Part shown: in pieces, positions 45,451-54,300 of the stretch
Layout of the letters: each line of letters opens with the position of its first letter
Position numbering within the stretch: position 1 is the first letter of the stretch
Notes under the pieces: generated by a model
The model's input: only the letters and a program-made list of their open reading frames with translations
Told to the model about the DNA's origin: nothing
Database searches by the model: none
Program-made: the position numbers and the translations under genes
Source of the DNA: Dolichospermum compactum NIES-806
GTDB taxonomy: Bacteria; Cyanobacteriota; Cyanobacteriia; Cyanobacteriales; Nostocaceae
Length of the DNA stretch: 64,000 bases
Direction: 5' to 3'
Assembly (NCBI RefSeq): GCF_002368115.1
Contig: NZ_AP018316.1
Location: 1,678,221 to 1,742,220 of the forward strand

Positions 45451-45745
45451 ACAAGTAATAGCATCACCGTACTTTCTAATAAATGTCCACCTGAACGATG
45501 ATAAAGATAACGTTTCCAGAGAATTTCTAGGTTGGTGTGGTCATTAGAGTTAATCTCAGGTAATTGATCATGCCATTCTGTGAAAAAATCCAAGCTACTG
45601 CGACTCAAGCCAAATCGTTTTTCTGCTTCAGCAATGGTGGTGATAGTTTCAGTAACGGCTAGTGTTTGCATGGTGGATTTTTGTCTCAGTAGTTGCATCT
45701 ACGATAAAATAATTTCACCGACCTGATTTTATCTAAAACTCTATT

Positions 45746-45994
45746 ATGACTATTGCTGAACAGATTTATGCACTTGTCAAAACTCTTCCTCCAGATCAAG
45801 CTGATGAGATTCTGACTTTTGCTGAATTTATCCGTGCTAAACATCTAAATAACAGTCAAACTGTTAAAAATATTGACGAGTTATCTTGGTCAGAATTAGT
45901 TTATTCACTTGCTGGAACTTGGAAAGATGACTTTCCCACTTTAGAAGAAATTCGCACCGAATCAGGACAAGACATCTTGCGGGAGAGCCTCTAG
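45746..45994 (+). CDS. DUF2281-type antitoxin
   Basis: 82 residues. The N-terminus TIAEQIYALVKTLPPDQADE and ILTFAEFIRAK is the DUF2281 helix pair used by antitoxins in this group, and the acidic C-terminal tail (SELVYSLAGTWKDDFPTLEE) would wrap the toxin. Its stop is immediately followed by the ATG of a PIN toxin, so the two are coupled. It should neutralise that toxin and repress the operon. Confidence 0.82.
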   Translation: MTIAEQIYALVKTLPPDQADEILTFAEFIRAKHLNNSQTVKNIDELSWSELVYSLAGTWKDDFPTLEEIRTESGQDILRESL

Positions 45995-46387
45995 ATGTAC
46001 GTTTTGGATACCAATACCCTGATTTATTATTTCAAAGGTCAAGGAAGAGTTGCTCAAAATCTTGTTAATGTCTCTGCTCAAGAAATTAGTATTCCTACGA
46101 TTGTTCTTTTTGAATTACAAGTTGGTATTGCTAAGTCCAATTCACCCGCAAAACGCACTCAACAACTTCAAGAACTTCTGAGCCGAGTTAACCTGGTTCT
46201 GTTTGATCGAGAAGCTGCTCTTGCTGCTGCTAAAATTCGGGCTGAGTTGGAGCAGCAAGGAACTCCAATCGGTCAAATGGATGTTTTGATTGCCGGTACA
46301 GCCATAGCACTTCAATCAACTTTGGTTACTCACAATATCAAAGAGTTTTCCAGGGTTTCGGGACTCACAATTGTTGACTGGTATTGA
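45995..46387 (+). CDS. vapC: VapC-type PIN-domain toxin
   Basis: 130 residues, PIN ribonuclease. The acidic metal-binding residues are D in YVLDTNTLIYYFK near 5, E in VLFELQVGIAK near 41 and D in GQMDVLIAGTAI near 94, with a final Asp in the last ten residues. It starts directly after the antitoxin stop. Expected to cleave tRNA or rRNA when released. The gene pair is complete. Confidence 0.9.
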   Translation: MYVLDTNTLIYYFKGQGRVAQNLVNVSAQEISIPTIVLFELQVGIAKSNSPAKRTQQLQELLSRVNLVLFDREAALAAAKIRAELEQQGTPIGQMDVLIAGTAIALQSTLVTHNIKEFSRVSGLTIVDWY

Positions 46388-46449
46388 CTCATAATCAATA
46401 AGCTTAACTGCTAGTCCTTGTATGGTGGATTGTTTCCCGGTAGCTGTGA

Positions 46450-46677
46450 TTATATTGTCACTGCAACTTTACCAACTTCTGTTGATGGTTCGGGTATGGG
46501 TTGTCCATCTTCTTTCAATACTTCTAGGTATAATGCGATCGCTTCTTTAATATTTTCCTGTACTTCTCCTAAAGTATCGCCAATACTGACACAACCAGGT
46601 AAATCAGGAACATAAGCGCCCCAGTTTGTCTGGCCACGTTCATAGATGACTGTGTACTCAATCATTTTTTCCTTCAT
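46450..46677 (-). CDS. HicB-family antitoxin
   Basis: 75 residues: YTVIYERGQTNWGAYVPDLP, GCVSIGDTLGEVQENIKEAI and ALYLEVLKEDGQPIPEP, a complete HicB partial-RNase-H fold without a C-terminal DNA-binding extension. The upstream gene for its HicA toxin survives only as a fragment (46692-46799), so the antitoxin appears orphaned. Confidence 0.87.
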   Translation of the reverse strand: MKEKMIEYTVIYERGQTNWGAYVPDLPGCVSIGDTLGEVQENIKEAIALYLEVLKEDGQPIPEPSTEVGKVAVTI

Positions 46678-46691
46678 AATTTTGCTTGCTT

Positions 46692-46799
46692 CTAAATTGA
46701 TGAGAGTGTACCTATGGGAATGTCATTACTTGGTTTTCCGGGTACAACTACGATACCTGATTTGCTTTGATGTTTGAGGATACGATGACTAACTCTATG
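46692..46799 (-). pseudogene. HicA toxin, C-terminal remnant
   Basis: The minus strand reads VSHRILKHQSKSGIVVVPGK and PSNDIPIGTLSSI, then TAG at 46692-46694. This matches the HicA double-stranded-RNA-binding-like domain, including the catalytic His of G-S-H-R (here V-S-H-R). The N-terminal half is missing and a TAA precedes the frame. It lies just upstream of hicB, the usual hicA-hicB order. Confidence 0.65.
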
Positions 46800-46911
46800 G
46801 AAAAATTACCTAGAGCATCAGAAAAATTACTATAGTAGTGTGATATAGTGTGTATATTAAAGAATTTAGACATAACCTTTTTGTCTAACTATGTGTAAGA
46901 CGCGTGCCTAA

Positions 46912-46935
46912 AATAACCACAAGTCTTTGGTTATT
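46912..46935. promoter_or_regulatory. inverted repeat upstream of the AIPR gene
   Basis: AATAACCA and TGGTTATT, 8-bp perfect arms separated by 8 bp, end 32 bp before the AIPR start. Could be an operator or a short mRNA hairpin. The 46678-46967 gap otherwise holds only the HicA remnant. Confidence 0.35.
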
Positions 46936-46967
46936 ATGTAGTAAATACTAAATTACTTAGGAGTAGT

Positions 46968-48728
46968 ATGGACAGAATTACAGAAGCTTATTTAAATGAT
47001 TTTCAAAAAGAATATAGTTACCCTGAAAACATTGAAAAACCGAAATTATTTGAATATTTTGTAAATCACTGCATTGTGTCCCGTCTTCACTCTGAGAGAT
47101 TTGAAGTTGAAGATGTAAGTGTAGGTGGTAGTGGAGATATGGCTTTTGATGGTGCAGCAATTATAGTTAATAATAATTTGGTGTTCTCAAAGGAAGAAAT
47201 TGATGATTTAAAGAATAGATTACATGGACTAGATGTAAAGTTTGTTTTTATACAATCTAAAACCTCAAGCAAATTTGATTCAGCCGAAATTGGGAGTTTT
47301 ATATTTGGAGTAGAAAGTTTTTTTAAGCATGGATTGCCTAAGCATATAAATGAAAGCATAAAAGCATTAAGAGATTTAACAGATTATATATATGAGCAAT
47401 CAATTGATTTTGTAAGTAATCCGTCCTGCTTAATGTACTATGTTACTAATGGAAGATGGGAGAATGATTCAAATCTTGTACACAGAATTGATGCTGGAAT
47501 AGAAACATTAAAAAAAACAGAGTTATTTGAATCCTCTAAAATCGAATTTATTCCAATAGATGCCGATAATTTGAAAATAATCTACAAAGAGTTGAAAAAC
47601 AAAGTAGATAAACAAATTAATTTTGAAAAGCACACTATTATACCTCAAATTGATGGTGTGAGTGAAGCATATATCGGCATTTTACCCTGTGATGAATATC
47701 TAAAACTTATTTGTAGTAGCGATGGTAGTTTGCTGAAAAGCCTATTTTACGATAATGTTCGTGATTTTCAAGGGGATAATCCTGTTAATAGAGAAGTTAG
47801 TGAAACTCTACGAAATAATGCAATAAGAAACAGTTTTGTTTTGCTAAATAATGGTGTAACTATTGTTGCAAAATCAATTCAAAAAACTGGATCTGTATTT
47901 ACAATAAGAGACTTTCAAATAGTAAATGGATGCCAGACTAGCCACATTTTACATGATAACAAAGCGTCTCTTGATAATAGTATTTATTTGCCAATTAAAT
48001 TAATTGTTACTAATGATGAGGAAGTTACCAACCGAATTATTAAGGCTACTAATAGGCAAACAGAAGTTAAGACAGAAGCCTTCTTGTCACTTCAACCTTT
48101 TCAAAAAGCTTTAGAAGATTTCTACAATAGTTTTACTAGTGAGGAAGATAAAGAATATCGACTTTACTACGAGAGACGCTCTAAGCAGTACGAAAATCAA
48201 ATTCTTAACAAGAGTAAAGTAGTTTCTATCACCTACCAAATCAAATGCTTTGTTTCAATGTTTTTAGATATGCCTCATAGTACACATAGATATTATGGAG
48301 AACTTTTAAAAGCAAATGAAGATAAAATTTTCGTTGAAACGCATAGTTTTTATCCATATTATATTAGTTGCTTAACGTGCCATCTTTGGGAAAATGCTAT
48401 AAGAAGTGATACGATTAATCAGAGATATAAAAAGTTTCGTTACCATATTTTAATGGTCATTAGAATTTTACTTAAAGGTGCAGATAAATCACCTCTTGCT
48501 AACAGTAAAAAATCAAATAGTTACTACGTTGATATTCACAAAGTTTTGAAAGATCCAAGTAAAGTTTCAATATTATTTGCTCAAGCCATCTCTATTATTG
48601 ATACTGTTGAAAGAAGTGATACTTATAGAAAGTATACACCTGCTGATCTAACGCGACTCAAAAACTTTTCTACTCGATTGATACAGTCAGCTATAGAGTA
48701 TAAATCCAAGGTTATTAACGACGAATGA
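46968..48728 (+). CDS. AIPR family protein (abortive-infection phage resistance)
   Basis: 586 residues, soluble. The AIPR core is visible: NSFVLLNNGVTIVAKSIQ near residues 287-304, FQIVNGCQTSHIL near 315-327 and NRIIKATNRQTEVKTEAFLS near 359-378. Length fits the family. Members act in anti-phage contexts, some as parts of larger systems; here it appears alone, surrounded by TA modules and an IS-broken nuclease gene. Its promoter region contains an inverted repeat. Confidence 0.88.
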   Translation: MDRITEAYLNDFQKEYSYPENIEKPKLFEYFVNHCIVSRLHSERFEVEDVSVGGSGDMAFDGAAIIVNNNLVFSKEEIDDLKNRLHGLDVKFVFIQSKTSSKFDSAEIGSFIFGVESFFKHGLPKHINESIKALRDLTDYIYEQSIDFVSNPSCLMYYVTNGRWENDSNLVHRIDAGIETLKKTELFESSKIEFIPIDADNLKIIYKELKNKVDKQINFEKHTIIPQIDGVSEAYIGILPCDEYLKLICSSDGSLLKSLFYDNVRDFQGDNPVNREVSETLRNNAIRNSFVLLNNGVTIVAKSIQKTGSVFTIRDFQIVNGCQTSHILHDNKASLDNSIYLPIKLIVTNDEEVTNRIIKATNRQTEVKTEAFLSLQPFQKALEDFYNSFTSEEDKEYRLYYERRSKQYENQILNKSKVVSITYQIKCFVSMFLDMPHSTHRYYGELLKANEDKIFVETHSFYPYYISCLTCHLWENAIRSDTINQRYKKFRYHILMVIRILLKGADKSPLANSKKSNSYYVDIHKVLKDPSKVSILFAQAISIIDTVERSDTYRKYTPADLTRLKNFSTRLIQSAIEYKSKVINDE

Positions 48729-48805
48729 GTTTAACTTTTAGACAGCAATTTCAGTCAAAATAGAATAGTGTGTTTGAAGTAAGCAGCATTCCTTTAAATA
48801 AAAAT

Positions 48806-49087
48806 ATGGATACTTTAACCAAAAACCGAGAGCAAATTATTGAGTCAATTAAGACATTGCCTGAAGATTCACTCACTGAACTCATTAATTTTGTTGATTA
48901 CCTGCGCTATAAAGCAACTGAAAAACAATCCCAAAAAACCAGTAACAACTTTTTGCTTTCAATTGCAGCTTTGGGAAATTCAGTAGAAAAGGATGTTTCC
49001 GAGCGAGATGAAGAAATTCTGTCCAATGAAGTTGATCCTATTCGCGGTTGGAGTTTACATCGAGATCGCTCTCCCACACCAATTTAA
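48806..49087 (+). CDS. orphan DUF2281-like antitoxin
   Basis: 93 residues from ATG 48806 (a GTG at 48770 extends the frame by 12 codons). EQIIESIKTLPEDSLTELIN and FVDYLRYKATEK resemble the helix pair of DUF2281-type antitoxins, followed by an acidic tail. No toxin gene follows; instead a short repeat (49086-49132) begins at its stop. Probably the survivor of a TA pair or a solitary regulator. Confidence 0.6.
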   Translation: MDTLTKNREQIIESIKTLPEDSLTELINFVDYLRYKATEKQSQKTSNNFLLSIAALGNSVEKDVSERDEEILSNEVDPIRGWSLHRDRSPTPI

Positions 49088-49132
49088 TGAAATTTAGGAC
49101 AGCGATTCCTACGGAGCGTTTCGCTATCGCAC
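49086..49132 (+). repeat. dispersed short repeat, copy 1
   Basis: AATGAAATTTAGGACAGCGA through CTATCGCACTA resembles 49960-50012 with a few substitutions, and each copy has a small GC-rich palindrome (AGCG...TCGCT). Both copies open spurious short frames starting with Met-Lys. Confidence 0.6.
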
Positions 49133-49227
49133 TATATTTTTGGGTACGTCAATGAAGCGATTAAATAAGGGTATGATATGGGGGTAAACCTTTGATTTCA
49201 GAAAGTGGAAGCAAGCAAATAAGTACT

Positions 49228-49497
49228 ATGGATAATTCCCCAGGTTCAGATAGATCATCGGAGGTTTTAGTATCTGTGACAGAGTTACAGAATCAGCTTA
49301 ATGAATTACTCAAGCAACTATCACCAGAAAGATTGCAGGTGTTGGCGGATTTTGCTGCTTACTTAGCAAATGTTGAAAGCGAAGCTGCAACCCAAGAACT
49401 TTTAGCAATTCCTGGATTGCTAGAACGAGTTAAGCAAAATCAAACAACACCTAAAACCCATTACACAAACTGGAGAACTCTTCGATCTGATGTATGA
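49228..49497 (+). CDS. antitoxin of a RelE-type pair
   Basis: 89 residues from ATG 49228 (a TTG at 49192 is less likely). VTELQNQLNELLKQLSPERL and QVLADFAAYLANVE form a helical N-terminus, followed by a toxin-binding tail ending THYTNWRTLRSDV. The gene overlaps the toxin start by 8 bp, the usual arrangement. Family assignment rests on position and helical pattern. Confidence 0.75.
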   Translation: MDNSPGSDRSSEVLVSVTELQNQLNELLKQLSPERLQVLADFAAYLANVESEAATQELLAIPGLLERVKQNQTTPKTHYTNWRTLRSDV

Positions 49498-49753
49498 AGT
49501 TGTTCTCCATCCCGATGCCCAAAAGGTTTATATTAATGCTGATAAAGCCCTAGCAAAGAAAATTGCCCGATGTTTGCAGCAGCTAGAGCAAACCCCTCAG
49601 TCGCATCCCAACATCAAAGCCCTCAAGGGAGATTATGCAGGGTACTATCGCTACCGAATCGGCGACTACAGGGTCATCTATTCGATAGAAGATGAAGTGG
49701 TGCAGGTATTTGTTGTGGCTATCGCTCATCGGAGCGAAGTATATGAACAGTAA
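49490..49753 (+). CDS. RelE/ParE-family toxin
   Basis: 87 residues with the RelE/ParE fold: YEVVLHPDAQKVYINADKAL, then the basic core IKALKGDYAGYYRYRIGDYR and VIYSIEDEVVQVFVVAIAHR ending EVYEQ. The R-x-R-I-G-D-Y-R-V-I-Y segment is highly characteristic. Expected to cut mRNA at the ribosome. Complete pair with the overlapping upstream antitoxin. Confidence 0.9.
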   Translation: MYEVVLHPDAQKVYINADKALAKKIARCLQQLEQTPQSHPNIKALKGDYAGYYRYRIGDYRVIYSIEDEVVQVFVVAIAHRSEVYEQ

Positions 49754-50183
49754 ATGTGAGTTGTGATTTTACTGGTAGATTGGGATTAACAGCCTCAATT
49801 AAGTGCTATCAATACACTTTGTACAGCTAGTACCGCAAGGCGGAAGTCAAAAGTCAAAAGTCAAAATGAAGACAGTATAGGCTTTTGGAGGATTTAGAAT
49901 AGTTGGTTTATTTACGCCGTTTTGTACTAGTTGTTTAGCGATCGCTCTTCTAGGCTAAGTGAATGAAATTGAGGACAGCGATTCCTAGGTCGCGCTTCGC
50001 TATCGCATTACTATTAGGATGTGATAATCAATGCTTTTTCCAATTTGGAAAAGGTATTGATAATATAACAGCTTTACATAATAGCCGTATAAATTATGTT
50101 TCGCGTCAGGGCGTAAAGACGGAAACTTTAAGACTATTTGTGTAATAATTCTAATACACACTATTTAATGGGCTATAGGGTTT
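49754..50183. other. 430-bp gap with short repeats
   Basis: No gene recognised. It contains a triple AAGTCAAAAG-type tandem (around 49845-49866), the second dispersed-repeat copy (49960-50012) and AT-rich sequence in front of the four-gene operon. A promoter for that operon is expected here but no clear -35/-10 pair stands out. Confidence 0.55.
49960..50012 (+). repeat. dispersed short repeat, copy 2
   Basis: GAATGAAATTGAGGACAGCG through TATCGCATTACTA, similar to 49086-49132. Confidence 0.6.
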
Positions 50184-51332
50184 GTGACTTTGACAAAAAT
50201 TACCCCTGGACAACCACTGACTGATACACAAAAAAAAGGCTTACAGTTAGTATCCCTCTTGGGTGGGGGTAAACGTGATGTTGTGTTAGCCATTGATGTA
50301 ACGGAAAGTGTGGGTTTAAATGACCAAGGACGTATTCGTCTACGTCAGATAGTTGAAGACAGTCTCAAACCTGGAGATTCTGTTTATGTTGTTCCCTTTG
50401 CTCAAAATGTGGTTTTTGATGAGGTTATTTCTGTAGAAAATCCATTAGGAAAACCTATATATTTTAGCAAGAAAAATTCAGAAAATATTAATAAAGTATT
50501 AGAAAAAATTCCTTTTAATTATGATCCTAACCGCTATGGTACAGATATTCAAAGAGCAGAGTTAACAGTATATCAAGGTGTGGCGCAGATTAATCAAAAT
50601 CGCCTTGCAAAAAATCAATCAATTAAACCACAGTCTGTTGTTTGGATAACTGATGCAACCTTAGGTACTAAGCCCGGAATTACTTCCGAAATTTGGATAG
50701 AAACTCCTGCTGATAGTCCTTTCAGAATTGCGAAATCACCGGAGAGTGAAGAGAGACAGAATTGGATTAAGAGTTTACCTTTACAAGAGCGATCGCTCAC
50801 CATTGTAACACAATCCAGTAAAGATTATCAACTATCTGTAGTAGACATTAACCCGACAATTCAAGAATTTTGTACACCAGCCCCCGGAGGTCAAGAAACT
50901 TGTTTAGTTAATCCTTATTTACTTAAACAGCTATGGTTTCCCAGTTTAATTTTATTATTATTAATAGCTGCCGGTGTTTGGAGTCTATACAAATTTGCCA
51001 GATTACAAAAAAAATGGAAATTGCGAATTAGATTTGAAGATGATGCAGAAGATGAAGAAAAATTATGTATGCTACCAAATAAGAAAAAAATCGCCATAGG
51101 TGAAGATGATCCTAGCTATGAGGATTGTATTAACAGTCCAGGAGGAGAAATTAGAGGCTATTTACAACGTCAAGGAGAAAAACTTTATTTAGTCCCAACA
51201 CCAGAAGGAAACATTCAACTAAACAACAAAAAAATTACATCAAAGACTCTTATAACCAATTCTAGATTTACGCTAAATTGTCCAGATTTACGCCAGCGTG
51301 ATTATCAAATAAATGTTAAAATTGAAAAATAG
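50184..51332 (+). CDS. VWA-domain membrane protein of the FtsZ-like system
   Basis: 382 residues from GTG 50184. A von Willebrand A domain occupies about residues 30-225 with an intact metal site: D38-x-T40-x-S42 in AIDVTESV, T120 in GTDIQRA and D157 in WITDATLG. One membrane helix follows (252-270, FPSLILLLLIAAGVWSLYK), then a ~110-residue cytoplasmic tail resembling an FHA- or beta-sandwich-like fold. The VWA domain should lie outside the plasma membrane unless inserted the other way. First gene of the operon, 17 bp before the tubulin-like gene. Confidence 0.78.
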   Translation: MTLTKITPGQPLTDTQKKGLQLVSLLGGGKRDVVLAIDVTESVGLNDQGRIRLRQIVEDSLKPGDSVYVVPFAQNVVFDEVISVENPLGKPIYFSKKNSENINKVLEKIPFNYDPNRYGTDIQRAELTVYQGVAQINQNRLAKNQSIKPQSVVWITDATLGTKPGITSEIWIETPADSPFRIAKSPESEERQNWIKSLPLQERSLTIVTQSSKDYQLSVVDINPTIQEFCTPAPGGQETCLVNPYLLKQLWFPSLILLLLIAAGVWSLYKFARLQKKWKLRIRFEDDAEDEEKLCMLPNKKKIAIGEDDPSYEDCINSPGGEIRGYLQRQGEKLYLVPTPEGNIQLNNKKITSKTLITNSRFTLNCPDLRQRDYQINVKIEK

Positions 51333-51349
51333 TATTCAGGGGAAAAACT

Positions 51350-54300
51350 ATGACTCAAGCATCTGCAAAAGAAACCCAATCTAGAGGCATTAATCGCACA
51401 ATTTGTATCGGTTTAGGTGGCACTGGGAGAGATGTATTAATGCGAATTAGACGGTTAATTGTTGACCGTTATGGAGACCTAAATAAGTTACCAATTGTCA
51501 GTTTTGTTCACATTGACACAGATAAAGCAGCCACCCAAGTTACAGGGATTAGAACAGGGAGTACCTATCATGGTGTTGACTTAAGTTTTAAAGAAGCTGA
51601 AAAAGTCGGTGCTACCATGTCATCAAGAGATGTCACCAGGTTTGTAGAAGAATTAGAACGGAGTTCAGAATATAGTAATTATGGACCTTATGAGCATATT
51701 CGGAGATGGTTTCCTCCGCAATTATTGCAAAATATCCCAGCAGTAGAAGAAGGTGCAAAAGGGATTAGACCTGTGGGAAGATTGGCTTTTTTCCACAACT
51801 ACCGAAAAATTCAAGCAGCCATTGAATCCGCAGAAAAACGCACGAAAGGACATGAATCTTTATTACTACAATCAGGTTTAATCATAGAACCGGGGCTAAA
51901 TATTTTTGTTGTCGGTTCTCTTTGTGGTGGTACAGGAAGCGGAATGTTTTTAGATGTTGGCTATACCCTAAAAAATCTTTATGGTGAAGACGGCGCTCAA
52001 ATCTTAGGTTATTTAGTAATTAGTCCAGAATTATATGGTAATACGACTAGCATGATTGCTAATACTTATGCTGCATTACAAGAACTGAATTATTATAGTT
52101 CTCCTGGGACAAAATTTGAAGCACTTTATGATACTCAAAATGTAGTTTCTGTAGTAGAAAAGCGTCCACCATTTAACTACACTTATTTAATAAGTAATGA
52201 AGCAACAGCAGAATATTCAATACTTACCCAAGGTAAACTATGTAATGTAATTGCCCATAAGATTGCTTTGGAATTTTCTGGTGAATTAGCAGCTTCTGTG
52301 AAAAGAAATAGAGATAATTTACAAGAACATATAACCAAGTACGATGATCATCCACGTCGTAATAGCCAAAACTACTTAACATTTGGACTGTCAGCAATTT
52401 ATTTTCCTCGTGATACTATTATCGAAATTGCTTTAACAAAGGTAGGTTTAGAGTTAGTCAGATTTTGGTTAAATGGTAAAGGTCAAAGTCCAGATCCTAT
52501 TAACTTACTTGAGCAATTTTTAATTCAATATAGTTGGCATAATGACTTAGGAAAACGAGATGGTTTAACTAATAAATTAGCAGAGTCTGTAGAAGAATCT
52601 AATAAGACCTTTAGTAATAGTCTCAAAAATTGGCAAAATAAATTATCCCGGCTAATTGCTGAATGTAAAAACAAGGATGACCGCACTAATATCCGTCAGC
52701 AACTAGCAACAGAGTTTTATAAACAATTTCGCACAGTGCAACCAGGAGAAACAGAAAGCAGTCGCGGTTATTGGTTGACGAAATTAATGCAAGCTACTCC
52801 TAAGATTACCAAAGAACTGAATGGGAATATTGATGATTATGTGATGCAATTACTCACACCAGTAGATCCTAATTTCTCCATTAAAAATACACACAATTGG
52901 TTAGATTCTCTTCGACACGAATTACATAAATATCAACGAGATTTACAAGAATCAATTACTGATTTTGGAGGAATGAAGCGATTAGAAGATGTAGAAAGAA
53001 AATGGGATAATGCAGAACAAACAATTGAAGATATGGAAAATAAACTAGCTATTCCCTTTGTTGATTTCAAAAATATTCCATTTCAAGACGAGTGCAAAAA
53101 AGTAATGCAAGAAGTTTACAAAATTATCAAGCATAATTTTGAATTAACTGTATTGCAAGAAACTTTGAAAATGGTCAATCAATTACAAAAGCAAGTTCAA
53201 GAAAAAGAAAAGCAAATTGCAGCTTTTAGTAGTTTAGTAGACGACTTGGAAAGTGCTTATGAAAAAGAGGAAAGAGAATTAAAACAATTGAATTTCGATG
53301 AAATGAGTGGAGAGGCAATTTTTGATACTGAGGATATAGAACTTTGCTATCAAACAATGATCCCAGAAAATGATAGTCGTCCTCAATTAATATTGGCAAG
53401 TTCAGAACTTACTGAACAAACCGATAGAGGAGCATCTTTAGGATTTTTCCTGAATATGGAACGCACTACTTATTCTCAGCTAAAAGAAAAAATTGATTTG
53501 AAAGTTAATACTTTATTTGCTTTTCGTGGTAGAAATATTGTTACTTCTGTGATTAAACGCTTGATCCAGAAATATTCTTTATCTGCACGTTCAATTCGTT
53601 TAAAGCAAATTATCCAGGAATCTCAACCACTTTTACGTTTAGATTTGGAGGATAGGTATTTTGTACCTGATAAGGGCAAAAGTAGTAAATTAATAGGTTA
53701 CAAGGATACAGAAGAATTAGAAGTGGCACAGTTTAAAAGTCTATTGACACAGGATTTATCTGTACAACAAAGTGACTTACAAGAAGTGCAAGCAGATGAT
53801 GAAATTTTATTTGTGAATGAATACGGTGGGTTTCCTTTGAGATTAATTATTGGGTTGGGGAAAATGAGAAACCCATATTTAAAAGAAAAAAATTCTGGTA
53901 AATCTTTTTTGCACAATGATTATCGTATATCCTTTCCTGATATTGTACCACCTAATGCAGGAAAAATGGAAGAAGTAGAAAATATTTTTTATCCTTGTTT
54001 GGCATTAGAACTGTTAACAGAAAATCATGATACTCAAGAATTAGAGTTTCAATATTATGACCATTTTCAGAATAGCTATGATACTGTTTCTTTGAGTGGA
54101 ATTTGGATAGAATCTTTGGAATATCTAGCTAGTAATCCCAATATGACTGAAGCATTAAAGCAAATTTTATATAATACAATTTTGGAAATGGAAAATAATC
54201 CCACATTATGGGTAAATGAATATTTACCCAAGTTGCGCCAATTTCCTGATAAGCTGACCAGAATTTCCGAAGATAATCCTAATTCTCTCTATAAGACAAG

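Larger units (their letters stand above)
43892..45698 (-). pseudogene. restriction endonuclease subunit R-like gene, split by an IS
   Basis: The 5' part (45460-45698, plus one duplicated 9 bp) reads IAEAEKRFGLSRSSLDFF through GGHLLESTVMLLLV. The 3' part (43892-44297) reads LLVSPLLTVAGLYDPPFRI, QGRIDLLVLQDRLWVIVLES, and KIAEIVK. Removing the IS plus one copy of the 9-bp duplication gives one continuous frame of about 210 codons. Q/G-x-I-D-x-L-V-L...V-x-E-x-K is a PD-(D/E)XK nuclease-like core found in HsdR_N-type proteins of cyanobacteria. Two starts are possible (45698 or 45671); the second fits relatives better. Inactivated. Confidence 0.85.

Noticed and set aside
49963..50145. 60-codon frame beginning MKLRTAIPRSR
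   Set aside because: Generated by the dispersed repeat also found at 49086, not a conserved gene.
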